Part shown: positions 33,586 through 43,000 of the stretch, piece after piece | How the letters are laid out: every line of letters starts with the position of its first letter | Position numbering within the stretch: the first letter of the stretch is position 1 | The notes under the pieces: generated by a model | Databases searched by the model: none | Seen by the model: the letters and a program-made list of their open reading frames with translations, nothing else | Told to the model about the DNA's origin: nothing | Made by a program: the position numbers and the translations under genes | From: Bacteroidetes bacterium HGW-Bacteroidetes-2 | GTDB lineage: Bacteria > Bacteroidota > Bacteroidia > Flavobacteriales > Flavobacteriaceae | Assembly: GCA_002842575.1 (NCBI GenBank) | Contig: PHDJ01000007.1 | Location: 1-64,000 of the forward strand | DNA length: 64,000 nt | Direction: 5' to 3'

Positions 33586-34785
33586 GTGTCTAACAAAAAC
33601 GATTTCTTTACCTATCAAGCACAAACAACACCACATCCTTTAGCTATGGAAGTTTCACATGCTAAAGGTTCTTATATTTATGACAAAAAAGGAAAAGCCC
33701 ATTTAGATTTTGTAGCAGGAGTTTCTGCTTGTACTTTAGGACACTGCCACCCAAAAGTTGTAGATGCCATAAAAAAACAAGTTGATACCTTTATGCACGT
33801 TATGGTATATGGTGAATATATTCAAGACCCCGCAGTTACACTCACCAAGCTTTTAGCAAAACACTTACCAGAATCCTTAAGCACAACTTATCTTACAAAC
33901 AGTGGCACAGAAAGTATTGAAGGTGCCATAAAACTAGCTAAACGTATAACCGGAAGATCCCAAATGATAAGTGCATTTAACGCCTATCACGGAAGCACTA
34001 TAGGCTCATTAAGCATCATGGGCTTTGAAGAACGCAAACGTGCATTCAGACCTTTAATGCCAGATGTTGCCTATATTACTTTTAATAACGATGCCGATAT
34101 AGAAAAAATTTCCTCAAAGACAGCTGGAGTTGTTTTAGAAACCATTCAAGGTGGAGCAGGATTTATTGTTCCAGAAAATGACTATCTGAAAAAAGTAAGA
34201 AATCGTTGTGATGCAACAGGTACAATGCTTATTCTGGATGAAATACAACCTGGATTTGGACGTACAGGAACGCTTTTTGGCTTTGAACAATATAACTGTA
34301 TTCCTGACATTTTAGTGATGGGAAAAGGAATGGGTGGCGGAATGCCCATTGGAGCTTTCACTTCTTCCTATGAAAATATGAAACTTTTACAAGACCATCC
34401 AAAACTTGGGCATATCACTACTTTTGGAGGACATCCAGTAATCGCTGCCGCTGCACTTGCTACACTAGAAGAACTTATTACAACTGACTTAATGGCAGTG
34501 ACTTTAGAAAAAGAAAAAATATTCCGTAGCCTATTACAACACAAACTTATACTAGAAATTAGAGGCGTTGGATTAATGCTCGCTTTAATTTTAAAAGATG
34601 AAGAAACAACAAACCGTGTTATTTTACTCTGCAAAGAGCGTGGGCTCATCCTTTTTTGGCTACTTTTTGAAAGCAAAGCAGTAAGAATAACGCCCCCACT
34701 AACCATCTCAAAAAAAGAGATTATAGACGGATGTAACATCCTACTTAATGTATTATGTGATATAGAAATTGAAAATAACACTTAA
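33586..34785 (+). CDS. Class III pyridoxal-phosphate aminotransferase
   Basis: A 399-residue enzyme starting at GTG (33586); no earlier in-frame ATG exists and the first ATG would drop the conserved N-terminus. Class III signatures are TYLTNSGTESIEGAIKLAK, ISAFNAYHGSTIGSLS, ILDEIQPGFGRTG and VMGKGMGGGMPIGAF with the PLP lysine at 247. Relatives are annotated as ornithine, acetylornithine or aspartate-type aminotransferases; the substrate cannot be set from sequence. It sits between the OstA-like gene and a TPR gene. Confidence 0.9.
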   Translation: MSNKNDFFTYQAQTTPHPLAMEVSHAKGSYIYDKKGKAHLDFVAGVSACTLGHCHPKVVDAIKKQVDTFMHVMVYGEYIQDPAVTLTKLLAKHLPESLSTTYLTNSGTESIEGAIKLAKRITGRSQMISAFNAYHGSTIGSLSIMGFEERKRAFRPLMPDVAYITFNNDADIEKISSKTAGVVLETIQGGAGFIVPENDYLKKVRNRCDATGTMLILDEIQPGFGRTGTLFGFEQYNCIPDILVMGKGMGGGMPIGAFTSSYENMKLLQDHPKLGHITTFGGHPVIAAAALATLEELITTDLMAVTLEKEKIFRSLLQHKLILEIRGVGLMLALILKDEETTNRVILLCKERGLILFWLLFESKAVRITPPLTISKKEIIDGCNILLNVLCDIEIENNT

Positions 34786-34916
34786 TACATTGATTATCAA
34801 ATTTTTATTTAATTTAAATGTTGATTACTTTGTTAACAAGAAAATGGGTATAAACTTTGAGTAGTACATTACATTAGTAAATTTAAAATACGAAGAAATC
34901 CCATAAACTAACGTCT

Positions 34917-36317
34917 ATGCAATTAAGTCATAACGAAGATAAAAATTTCTCCCTTTCCCGTTTTGAATCCATGTTAAAAACCAATAATGTGCTTTTCTTC
35001 GATGCCGAAGAATTTGAAGACATTATTAATTATTATTTGGAAAACGGCAAAGTTGCCCTTGCTAAAAAAGCAACAAAACTCGGTCTAGAACAGCACCCCA
35101 CATCCATCAATTTAAAGTTATTTCAGGTGGAGATGTTTATCTTTGAAAACAAACTCGATCTTGCAGATACTTTGTTAGATGAATTATACAGAATTGAAAG
35201 TTCTAATGAAGAAATTTTCATTCAAAAAGCAAATATTTTTTCCAGAAGAGATGACCATAAAAAAGCCATTAAACTCCTTGAAAAAGCTTTGGAAATAACA
35301 GAAGATGAAGCAGATGTACTCAATTTAATAGGCATGGAATATTTATTTCTTGAAGATTATGAAAATGCAAAGTATTATTTTATGGAGTGCGTTGAACTTG
35401 ACAATGAAGATTACTCTTCTCTTTATAACATTATCTTTTCTTTTGAATTTTTAGGACAAAATGAAGAAGCTATTAATTATTTAAATGATTATTTAAATAC
35501 TAATCCCTATTGTGAAGTTGCGTGGCATCAGGTAGGAAAACAATATTATATCTTAAAAAAATACGAAAAAGCCTTAGCAGCATTTGATTTTGCCATTATA
35601 TCTGACGACACCTTTGTAGGTGCCTATCTAGAAAAAGGGAAAGTACTTGAACGATTAAAAAAATACAATGAAGCTATTGAAAATTATACCATTACGCTAA
35701 ATTTAGAAGACCCTACTTCTTTCGCTCTTTTGCGCATTGGCAAATGCCACGATCGCTTAGGCAATGACGAATTAGCACTGCAATTTTTTCTGAAATGTGT
35801 AGAAGATGATGCTTTATTAGACAAAGGATGGATTGCTATTACTGATTTTTACATCAAAAAACAAAATTTTCAAAAAGCACTCTATTATATAGGAAAAGCA
35901 ATTAATATTGATAGCGAAAATATCCAATACTGGAAACGATTTGGAAATATTAATAAACGATTAAATCTTTTTGAAGAAGCGGAAGAAGGATATCGCAGAG
36001 CGCTTGAATTAGGAAATTACGAACTTCAAACATGGCTATCTAGAACAGATATCCTTGTACAATTAGGCGAATTTGAAGCAGCCATCAAAAGTTTACACGA
36101 AGCAGCAGAATTTTACCCTCAAAATGTGGAAATAGAGTACCGCCTATCTGGACTTTATTTCTACCTAAACGAATCGGAAAAAGGCACTTTTCACTTAGAA
36201 AACGGTCTAAAATTAGATATAGAATATAATATGATTCTAGAACTTTTATTCCCGTCTGTTTATGAATTAAAAATGGTTCAAGATATTATTAGAAAATACC
36301 AAAATGCATCCCAATAA
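34917..36317 (+). CDS. Tetratricopeptide repeat protein
   Basis: A 466-residue soluble protein without a signal peptide, made of about ten TPR units (for example KAIKLLEKALEITEDEADVLN, EKALAAFDFAIISDDTFVGAY, KALYYIGKAINIDSENIQYW, AEEGYRRALELGNYELQTW). The N-terminal region begins with SLSRFESMLKTNNVLFFDAEEFEDIINYYLENG, a form frequent in Flavobacteriia. It is likely a cytoplasmic scaffold. It precedes the DUF368 pair by 36 bases and may be in one transcript with them. Confidence 0.85.
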   Translation: MQLSHNEDKNFSLSRFESMLKTNNVLFFDAEEFEDIINYYLENGKVALAKKATKLGLEQHPTSINLKLFQVEMFIFENKLDLADTLLDELYRIESSNEEIFIQKANIFSRRDDHKKAIKLLEKALEITEDEADVLNLIGMEYLFLEDYENAKYYFMECVELDNEDYSSLYNIIFSFEFLGQNEEAINYLNDYLNTNPYCEVAWHQVGKQYYILKKYEKALAAFDFAIISDDTFVGAYLEKGKVLERLKKYNEAIENYTITLNLEDPTSFALLRIGKCHDRLGNDELALQFFLKCVEDDALLDKGWIAITDFYIKKQNFQKALYYIGKAINIDSENIQYWKRFGNINKRLNLFEEAEEGYRRALELGNYELQTWLSRTDILVQLGEFEAAIKSLHEAAEFYPQNVEIEYRLSGLYFYLNESEKGTFHLENGLKLDIEYNMILELLFPSVYELKMVQDIIRKYQNASQ

Positions 36318-36352
36318 ATTTCTTTACTTTTGGGCGTTAATAAACGCATTTT

Positions 36353-37327
36353 ATGAAAGAAATAAATTTTAAACAATCTGTTTTTTTATTTTTAAAAGGA
36401 ATAGCAATGGGTGCTGCAGACGTTGTTCCAGGGGTTTCTGGAGGAACTATAGCTTTCATTTCTGGCATTTATGAAGAATTAATTGAAACCATTGATCAAT
36501 TAAGCCTTTCCTTTTTTAAACTTTGGAAAAAAGAGGGCATTAAAGCAGCTTGGAAATACTACAACCTAACTTTTTTACTAACCCTTTTAACAGGTATTTT
36601 AATAAGTATTCTTTCTTTAGCAAAACTTATAGGATGGTTATTAATTAATGAACCCATTATTGTTTGGTCTTTTTTCTTCGGATTAATTATAGCAAGTATT
36701 CACTATGTTGGAAAACAAATAAAACCATGGAACATCAAGATTGTTCTTGCTGTTTTATTTGCAACAATAATTTCATATTACATCACTTTAGCCGAACCTG
36801 TTGCCTCACCCGATAGCAATTGGTATATTTTCATGTCTGGTTTTATTGCTATTATAGCCATGATATTACCAGGTATTTCAGGCTCTTTTATACTCTTGCT
36901 TCTTGGCTCTTATGAAATTATTATTAGCACTTTAAATCAGTTCACCATTTCTATTACCACCCTAGATATGCCATTGTTTACTACTTCGGTTTTAAAACTT
37001 ATAAGTTTTGCATTGGGTGCATTACTAGGTATAAAATTATTTACAAAAGTGTTAAACTGGCTTTTTAAACATTATAAAAATACAACTTTGGCATTATTAA
37101 CAGGATTCATGATTGGTGCTTTAAATAAAATTTGGCCTTGGAAAGAAGTTCTATCCTGGAGAACCAATAGCCATGGTGAACAAGTAGCGCTGCTAGAAAA
37201 AAGCATTTTACCCACTAACTTTATAGGTGACCCACAAATTTTAAATGCCATACTCTTCGCTACAATTGGGTTTTTAAGTATTTTTATCCTTGAATATATC
37301 GCTACAAAAAAAGTAAAAACTACATGA
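36353..37327 (+). CDS. DUF368 family membrane protein, predicted polyprenyl-phosphate translocase (copy 1)
   Basis: A 324-residue membrane protein with eight or more hydrophobic segments. The two family motifs are GAADVVPGVSGGTIAFI (about 20-36) and ILPGISGSFILLLLGSYE, an inverted internal repeat. DUF368 proteins (PopT) are reported to return undecaprenyl phosphate across the inner membrane for reuse in cell-wall and glycan synthesis; that role is by family. The stop overlaps the next start (ATGA), so it is coupled to a paralogue. Confidence 0.9.
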   Translation: MKEINFKQSVFLFLKGIAMGAADVVPGVSGGTIAFISGIYEELIETIDQLSLSFFKLWKKEGIKAAWKYYNLTFLLTLLTGILISILSLAKLIGWLLINEPIIVWSFFFGLIIASIHYVGKQIKPWNIKIVLAVLFATIISYYITLAEPVASPDSNWYIFMSGFIAIIAMILPGISGSFILLLLGSYEIIISTLNQFTISITTLDMPLFTTSVLKLISFALGALLGIKLFTKVLNWLFKHYKNTTLALLTGFMIGALNKIWPWKEVLSWRTNSHGEQVALLEKSILPTNFIGDPQILNAILFATIGFLSIFILEYIATKKVKTT

Positions 37328-38352
37328 CCCAAACCCGTACCTTTTCTGACAAAATCTGGTTAGTTCTAAAAGGATTAGCTATGGGTGCTGCTAATAAAGT
37401 TCCTGGTGTGTCTGGAGGGGTTGTTGCTTTTGTTGCCGGTTTTTATGAAGAATTTATTTATTCGCTTCAAAAAGTTAATAAAAAAGCATTTAAACTTTTA
37501 ATAAATAGAAGATTTACAAGCTTTTACCGCTATATAAATGGCCGGTTTTTAAGCCTTCTTATTTTAGGAATGCTTATTAGCTATTTTAGTGTTTCAAAAT
37601 TACTGGATTATTTGATTTTGCATTATGAACTCTTTGTTTGGAGTTCCTTTTTTGGAATGATAATAGGTTCTATTTACTACATTGGTAAAGACTTTGACGA
37701 TTGGTCTAAAAGGAATATTGTTATTCTAATTTGTGGAATCATTGCTGGTTTAGCCATAAGTTTTTTAGAACCTGCTAAAGAAAATGATAACCTAATTTTT
37801 GTTTTTTTCTGCGGCATTGTAGGAGTGTCTGGAATGACTCTGCCAGGTCTTTCGGGTTCCTTTATTCTTATACTTTTTGGAAATTATGTGTTGCTTCTAG
37901 TAGATTCTGTAAATGCACTTTTTGACACTTTTTCTGAAATTATTATTTTGGATTTCTCTTTTACCGCTAATCAAGAGCGCATTCGATTATTACAAGTTTT
38001 GGTTTCATTTTCGCTTGGCTCCTTAGCGGGATTAGTTTCTCTTTCACATCTTTTAGGCTATTTATTAAAACATTATAAAAATGCTACTTATGCCGCAATT
38101 ATTGGTTTTATAGCAGGATCTTTAGGGGTAGTTTGGCCTTGGAAAGAGAAAATATATGCAATAGATAGTTTAGGAAATTTAATTACAGATAAACAAGGAA
38201 ATAATATAATGACCAATTACAGTAGATTTATTCCAGAATCCTTCAATTCAGAAACATTTTTAGCAATCCTTTTCGTAGTATTTGGCACATTAATAGTTCT
38301 TGGTTTAGGATGGTATGGTGACCGAATAAAAAAAACAAACTATCCCACTTAA
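37324..38352 (+). CDS. DUF368 family membrane protein, predicted polyprenyl-phosphate translocase (copy 2)
   Basis: A 342-residue paralogue of the preceding gene. It has MGAANKVPGVSGGVVAFVAG (about 20-39), MTLPGLSGSFILILFGNY, and a matching YKNATYAAIIGFIAGSLGVVWPWKE segment. Asp in the first motif of copy 1 (GAADVV) is Asn here (GAANKV). Start and upstream stop overlap by four bases. Two tandem coupled copies may form a heterodimer or show substrate preference; the window cannot decide. Confidence 0.9.
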   Translation: MTQTRTFSDKIWLVLKGLAMGAANKVPGVSGGVVAFVAGFYEEFIYSLQKVNKKAFKLLINRRFTSFYRYINGRFLSLLILGMLISYFSVSKLLDYLILHYELFVWSSFFGMIIGSIYYIGKDFDDWSKRNIVILICGIIAGLAISFLEPAKENDNLIFVFFCGIVGVSGMTLPGLSGSFILILFGNYVLLLVDSVNALFDTFSEIIILDFSFTANQERIRLLQVLVSFSLGSLAGLVSLSHLLGYLLKHYKNATYAAIIGFIAGSLGVVWPWKEKIYAIDSLGNLITDKQGNNIMTNYSRFIPESFNSETFLAILFVVFGTLIVLGLGWYGDRIKKTNYPT

Positions 38353-38368
38353 GTTATATAATTAATCT

Positions 38369-38376
38369 TATTTTTG
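38369..38376 (+). promoter_or_regulatory. Bacteroidetes -7 promoter element upstream of aroE
   Basis: TATTTTTG matches TAnnTTTG exactly, 40 bases before the aroE start. No -33 TTG is obvious at proper spacing. Confidence 0.4.
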
Positions 38377-38416
38377 AAAACAACTAATAAGCATTAAATA
38401 TAACCAACTTTCAACA

Positions 38417-39145
38417 ATGCAAAACTACGGTTTAATTGGAAAAAACATTTCATATTCCTTTTCAAAATCTTTTTTTGAGGATTTTTTCCTTAAGAAAAAC
38501 TTACCACACAAGTACACCTTATTTGATATAGAATCTATTTCAGATTTTCCAGATATTCTTACTAAAAACCCATCTCTAAAAGGATTGAATGTTACCATAC
38601 CATACAAACAGCAAATAATTCCTTATTTGGATAAAATTGATAAAGAAGCAAATAAAATAGGTGCTGTAAACACTATTAAAATTAATAAAAACGGACTGTT
38701 AGTTGGCTATAATACCGACCATTTTGGTTTTGCAACTTCACTGGCAGAGCACCTTTCAAAAGAAATAAAATCGGCACTGATTTTGGGTACTGGAGGAGCT
38801 TCAAAAGCAGTAGCTTATGTGTTAGATAATTTAAATATACACTATCAATTTGTATCCAGAAACCCAGAGGAAAACGAATTGGCTTACACAAATCTTTCGG
38901 AAGAAATAATCAACAACCATAAGCTTATCATTAATTGCACACCTCTTGGCACTAGCCCAAACATAAATGTATTTCCTAAAATTCCCTATAATGGCATTGG
39001 GAATAAACACCTTTTATTTGATTTAATTTACAATCCAAAACTCACTATTTTTCTTAAAATGGGTAAAGATAAAGGTGCAAAAATTGTAAATGGAGAGGCT
39101 ATGCTTGAGTATCAAGCAAAAAAATCATGGAAAATTTGGGGTTAA
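38417..39145 (+). CDS. aroE: Shikimate dehydrogenase
   Basis: A 242-residue shikimate dehydrogenase, slightly short but normal for Bacteroidota. It reduces 3-dehydroshikimate with NADPH in aromatic amino acid synthesis. Motifs are GKNISYSFSKSFF (substrate), LKGLNVTIPYKQQIIPYLD (catalytic Lys), GAVNTIKI, NTDHFGF, and the nucleotide loop LGTGGASKAVAY. INCTPLGTSPN and GEAMLEYQAKKSWKIW complete the pattern. It is followed by a DUF349 gene in the same direction. Confidence 0.95.
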   Translation: MQNYGLIGKNISYSFSKSFFEDFFLKKNLPHKYTLFDIESISDFPDILTKNPSLKGLNVTIPYKQQIIPYLDKIDKEANKIGAVNTIKINKNGLLVGYNTDHFGFATSLAEHLSKEIKSALILGTGGASKAVAYVLDNLNIHYQFVSRNPEENELAYTNLSEEIINNHKLIINCTPLGTSPNINVFPKIPYNGIGNKHLLFDLIYNPKLTIFLKMGKDKGAKIVNGEAMLEYQAKKSWKIWG

Positions 39146-39247
39146 TTTCTTAAAAATACCATCAAAACAACATAGAAACTTTGCAATTCCAACAGTAGTT
39201 ACTATCTTTCCACCCACAACAAAATAAGAACCTAAACATTGAAACAA

Positions 39248-41368
39248 ATGTCTGACCAAGAAAAATTACCGAAAAAAGAAGAAATACTTGTAAATCCTAA
39301 TGAATCTGCTGAAGAAATGGTTTCTTCAATAGATACTTTTGATGAAAACACTATTATTTCTGAATTAGAAACAAAAAAAGAAGAGGGAACAGAAGAAAAT
39401 ATCGTTGATGAAAATTCTTCAGAAACCAATAATGAAATGGAAATAAAACAACCGGTAATAGAAAAAACTAAACCAGAAATTGAAATAGTTATCGATACAG
39501 AAACCTTCGAAAACAAAAGTTCTGAAAAAGTGATTGTAGAAAATGAAGCTGTTCAAAAAACAGAATTAGCAAACGAAGAAGAAGAAGAAGAAGAAGAAGT
39601 GACCTCCTCAGACGATGAAGAAAAAGAGGAAGAAAGTGACGATTTAACACCTTCTAAAAAAGAATATACTGCAATGAGTCAAACCCAATTAGTGGCTGCA
39701 TTGCAAGAATTATTAAAATCCAAACCCATACCAGAAATTAAGAACGTTGTTGAAGAAATAAAAAATGAATTTAACAATCAATTTGAGGAAGAACTAGTAG
39801 AAAAAAAAGAAGAATTTTTAGCACAAGGTGGAAACATCATCGATTTTCAATACACAACGCCTGCTAAACAAAACTTTAATTCAGCCTATTTTGAATATAA
39901 AGAAAAACGAAACATACACTATAAAAAGTTAAAAAACGATTTACAAGCAAACCTAAAAAAACGCCTCGAATTGATTGAGGAACTTAAAGGACTTATAGAT
40001 GTAGAAGAAAATATTAATACAACCTATAAATTATTCAAAGACATTCAGATACGATGGAGGGAAGCCGGACCTATTCCAAGAGACGGATATAACACCGTTT
40101 GGAATACCTACCACCACCATGTTGAAAATTTTTATGATTTTTTACATTTAAATCGCGAATTCAGAGATCTTGACTTCAAACACAATTTAGAACAAAAACT
40201 CAAAATAATACATCGAGCAGAAGAGCTTACAAAAGATGAAAACTTAAATAAAGTTTTTAGAGAACTTCAAATGCTTCACAAAATGTGGAAAGAAAACACC
40301 GGGCCGGTAGCTAAAGAATACCGCGATGACGTTTGGGACAGATTTAGTGCTGCTACAAAAATTATTCACGACAAGAGAGCATTGCTTCAAAAAGAACTAG
40401 AAAAAGATTTTGAAAAAAATCTTGAACAGAAAAAAGAAGTAATCGAACAAATAAAAGCACTTACTGAAACCACTAAAGACAGTCACCAAAGTTGGCAACA
40501 AAGCATTAAAACCCTAGAAACCCTTCGAAATAATTTTTTCAATCTAGGCAAAGTACCTTCTAAAAATAACGAAGAAAGTTGGAATTCATTTAAAGATGCG
40601 GTAAATACATTTAACAAAAAGAAAAACCAATTCTATAAAAACCAAAAAAAGGAACAGTTTTCTAATCTTGCCAAAAAACAGGAACTAATCAAAATTGCAG
40701 AAGAAAACAAAGACAATGAAGATTTTGATGTAGTAACCCCTTTAATGAAGAAAATCCAAAACGAATGGAAAACAATAGGTCTTGTTCCAAGAAAAGACAG
40801 TGATAAAGTTTGGAAAAAATTTAAAGCAGCTTGCAACCATTACTTTGATAAAGTGAATGCAGAGCGTAAAGAATCAAATAAAGACGAAATAGCAGCCTTT
40901 GAAAAGAAAACCTCTTTGATGGAAGAGTTAAGTGCTTTTGAACTTTCTGGGGATACTAAAAAAGATTTGGATTCTATAAAATCTAAAATAGCAGCTTGGA
41001 AAGAAATAGGCAGAGTACCCTTTAATAAAAAGAATATTGACGGAAAATTCAATAAAATCATAGATGCCCTTTTCAAAAAATTAGACATGTCAAAAAAAGA
41101 GGTTGAACTTCTTAAATACGACCATAAACTTGATGCAATTTCATCACACGATGATGAGCGAAAAATGCAAAATGAGCGCTTCTTTATTTCTAAAAAAATA
41201 GAAGAAGTAAAAGCAGAGATCAATCAATTAGAAAACAACCTAGGCTTTTTTCAGCATGTAAATGATAAAAATCCTTTAGTGAGGGAAGTTCACAAAAACA
41301 TTCAAAAACTTAAAGATGATTTAGAACTTTGGAAAGCCAAACTGATAAAATTGAAAGATGTAATGTAG
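39248..41368 (+). CDS. DUF349 domain-repeat protein
   Basis: I take the ATG at 39248 rather than an in-frame TTG three codons upstream (706 residues). The first 150 residues are acidic and low complexity, including eight consecutive Glu codons (GAA repeats at 39575-39598). The rest contains several DUF349 units, each a helical hairpin with a W..G.IP or W..F..A motif (IQIRWREAGPIPRDGYNTVW; LHKMWKENTGPVAKEYRDDVW; NEWKTIGLVPRKDSDKVWKKF; AAWKEIGRVPF). DUF349 proteins are cytoplasmic and poorly characterised. They are common in Bacteroidota. Confidence 0.88.
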   Translation: MSDQEKLPKKEEILVNPNESAEEMVSSIDTFDENTIISELETKKEEGTEENIVDENSSETNNEMEIKQPVIEKTKPEIEIVIDTETFENKSSEKVIVENEAVQKTELANEEEEEEEEVTSSDDEEKEEESDDLTPSKKEYTAMSQTQLVAALQELLKSKPIPEIKNVVEEIKNEFNNQFEEELVEKKEEFLAQGGNIIDFQYTTPAKQNFNSAYFEYKEKRNIHYKKLKNDLQANLKKRLELIEELKGLIDVEENINTTYKLFKDIQIRWREAGPIPRDGYNTVWNTYHHHVENFYDFLHLNREFRDLDFKHNLEQKLKIIHRAEELTKDENLNKVFRELQMLHKMWKENTGPVAKEYRDDVWDRFSAATKIIHDKRALLQKELEKDFEKNLEQKKEVIEQIKALTETTKDSHQSWQQSIKTLETLRNNFFNLGKVPSKNNEESWNSFKDAVNTFNKKKNQFYKNQKKEQFSNLAKKQELIKIAEENKDNEDFDVVTPLMKKIQNEWKTIGLVPRKDSDKVWKKFKAACNHYFDKVNAERKESNKDEIAAFEKKTSLMEELSAFELSGDTKKDLDSIKSKIAAWKEIGRVPFNKKNIDGKFNKIIDALFKKLDMSKKEVELLKYDHKLDAISSHDDERKMQNERFFISKKIEEVKAEINQLENNLGFFQHVNDKNPLVREVHKNIQKLKDDLELWKAKLIKLKDVM
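39575..39598 (+). repeat. (GAA)8 trinucleotide repeat in coding sequence
   Basis: Eight GAA codons in a row within the acidic N-terminal region of the DUF349 gene. Length changes here would add or remove Glu residues without a frameshift. Confidence 0.7.
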
Positions 41369-41422
41369 CCTTACAAATTCAAGTTAATAGGTAGGCGCTA
41401 TATTCTATTTTAAAAAAATCAT

Positions 41423-42055
41423 ATGATTTGTTTACTTTGCTCTTCAGCTAAAAACACCTTGTTTTACTCAGAAAAAGAACATTCTTTTTTTAAATGTAAT
41501 ACTTGTGGCGCTATATCTAGAGGAAAAAAATCCTTTCCAAACCCGGATGAAGAAAAAGCCCGATACCAAGAGCATAATAACGATGTAAACGATATAAGAT
41601 ATCAAAAATTTGTTTCCCCAATAACAAATGCCGTACAAAAAGATTTTGCACCATTAAACACTTTAGGGTTAGATTTTGGGGCTGGTACAGGACCTGTAAT
41701 TACAAAAGTTTTATCAGAAAAAGGATTCAAACTTAATCTTTACGACCCTTTTTTTATCCCAGATATTTCTGTTTTGAAAGTAGCTTACGATTTTATTGTT
41801 TGCTGCGAAGTGATAGAGCATTTTCATAACCCTAATAAAGAATTTCAACTTTTAAAAGAGTTGTTAAAACCCAATGGAAAACTTTATTGCATGACCGATA
41901 TTTTTTCTGAAACTAAAAATTTTGAAACTTGGTACTATAAAAATGACCCAACGCATGTTATTTTTTATTCTGAAAAAACGTTGCAATGGATTCAAAAAAA
42001 TTTGGGTTTTAAAAGTGTATCCATAGAAAATAGATTGGTGCAATTTACTGCATAA
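41423..42055 (+). CDS. Class I SAM-dependent methyltransferase with N-terminal zinc-ribbon-like motif
   Basis: A 210-residue protein. Residues 3-28 carry two CxxC pairs (CLLC and CNTC), a zinc-ribbon-like module. The methyltransferase fold follows: GLDFGAGTGPVITKVL (SAM-binding motif I), LYDPFF, then FIVCCEVIEHFHNP (motif IV) and LKPNGKLYCMTDIF. The substrate is unknown. It ends exactly where the converging mazG gene ends. Confidence 0.88.
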   Translation: MICLLCSSAKNTLFYSEKEHSFFKCNTCGAISRGKKSFPNPDEEKARYQEHNNDVNDIRYQKFVSPITNAVQKDFAPLNTLGLDFGAGTGPVITKVLSEKGFKLNLYDPFFIPDISVLKVAYDFIVCCEVIEHFHNPNKEFQLLKELLKPNGKLYCMTDIFSETKNFETWYYKNDPTHVIFYSEKTLQWIQKNLGFKSVSIENRLVQFTA

Positions 42056-42856
42056 TTAAAACGCTTCCCCTTTTTGAGTATTTGCTGCAGATTTAGCTTC
42101 TTCCCAAAAGACATCCATTTCAGTGAGGGTCATTTCTAATAGTGGTTTATGTATCGCTTTGGCTTTTTCTTCTAGGTATTGAAAACGTCTTATAAATTTT
42201 TTGTTTGTGCGTTCTAAGGCACTCTCCGGATCAATTTTTAAAAATCGTGCATAGTTAATCAACGAGAACAAAACATCGCCAAATTCTGCTTCTATTTTGT
42301 CGTGGTCATTTACATTTACTTCATGCTGCAGCTCGTCTAATTCTTCTTTCAATTTATCAAAAACCTGATATGGCTCTTCCCAATCAAAACCTACACCTGC
42401 CACTTTATCTTGAATTCGATTTGCTTTAACCATAGCCGGAAGCGATTTTGGAACCCCTTCTAAAATACTTTTCTTACCTTCTTTAAGCTTTAAATTTTCC
42501 CAGTTGCGTTTTACATCATCTTCATTTTCAACAACTACATCACTATAAATATGTGGATGCCGGTCAATTAATTTTTCACAAATACCATTAATGACATCTG
42601 CAATGTCAAAATCTTTGGTTTCACTGCCTATTTTGGCATAAAAAACAATGTGAAGTAACAAATCTCCAAGTTCTTTTTTAACTTCATTTAAATTATTTTC
42701 TAAAATAGCATCGCCCAACTCGTAGGTTTCTTCAATGGTGAGATGTCTTAAGGATTGTATGGTTTGTTTCTTATCCCAAGGACACTGTTCACGCAACTCA
42801 TCCATTATGGTTAATAGTTTGTCAAAAGAGGCAAGTTGGTCTTTTCTGGAATTCAT
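42056..42856 (-). CDS. mazG: Nucleoside triphosphate pyrophosphohydrolase MazG
   Basis: From the ATG at 42856 (MNSRKDQLASFDKLLTIM) the protein has 266 residues; an upstream ATG 16 codons earlier is less likely. MazG hydrolyses (d)NTPs to NMP and pyrophosphate, removing aberrant nucleotides and affecting ppGpp response. Two all-alpha NTP-PPase domains are visible: CPWDKKQTIQSLRHLTIEETYELGDAI and ELGDLLLHIVFYAKI in the first; AEFGDVLFSLINYARFL and NKKFIRRFQYLE in the second. ExxxD metal sites are intact. Confidence 0.95.
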   Translation of the reverse strand: MNSRKDQLASFDKLLTIMDELREQCPWDKKQTIQSLRHLTIEETYELGDAILENNLNEVKKELGDLLLHIVFYAKIGSETKDFDIADVINGICEKLIDRHPHIYSDVVVENEDDVKRNWENLKLKEGKKSILEGVPKSLPAMVKANRIQDKVAGVGFDWEEPYQVFDKLKEELDELQHEVNVNDHDKIEAEFGDVLFSLINYARFLKIDPESALERTNKKFIRRFQYLEEKAKAIHKPLLEMTLTEMDVFWEEAKSAANTQKGEAF

Positions 42857-42949
42857 AATTACCCAAATTTTGTTGTACACAAACTTACGAAATAGCCCTT
42901 CCAAATTAGATTTTAATAGAAAAAATAATATTGAAATTTTTCAAAAAAA

Positions 42950-42979
42950 AAAACACTATCCAAAAATAAATAGTGTTTT
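42950..42979 (-). terminator. Terminator after the DUF5606 gene
   Basis: AAAACACTAT (42950-42959) and ATAGTGTTTT (42970-42979) form a perfect 10-base stem. On the minus strand it is followed by a long T run. It lies directly downstream of the DUF5606 gene. Confidence 0.8.
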
Positions 42980-43000
42980 GCTATCGATTAAAAAATCTTA

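Noticed and set aside
40840-41223. A 127-codon minus-strand frame inside the DUF349 gene
   Set aside because: It is antisense to a repeat-rich coding sequence with no start context or recognisable domain.
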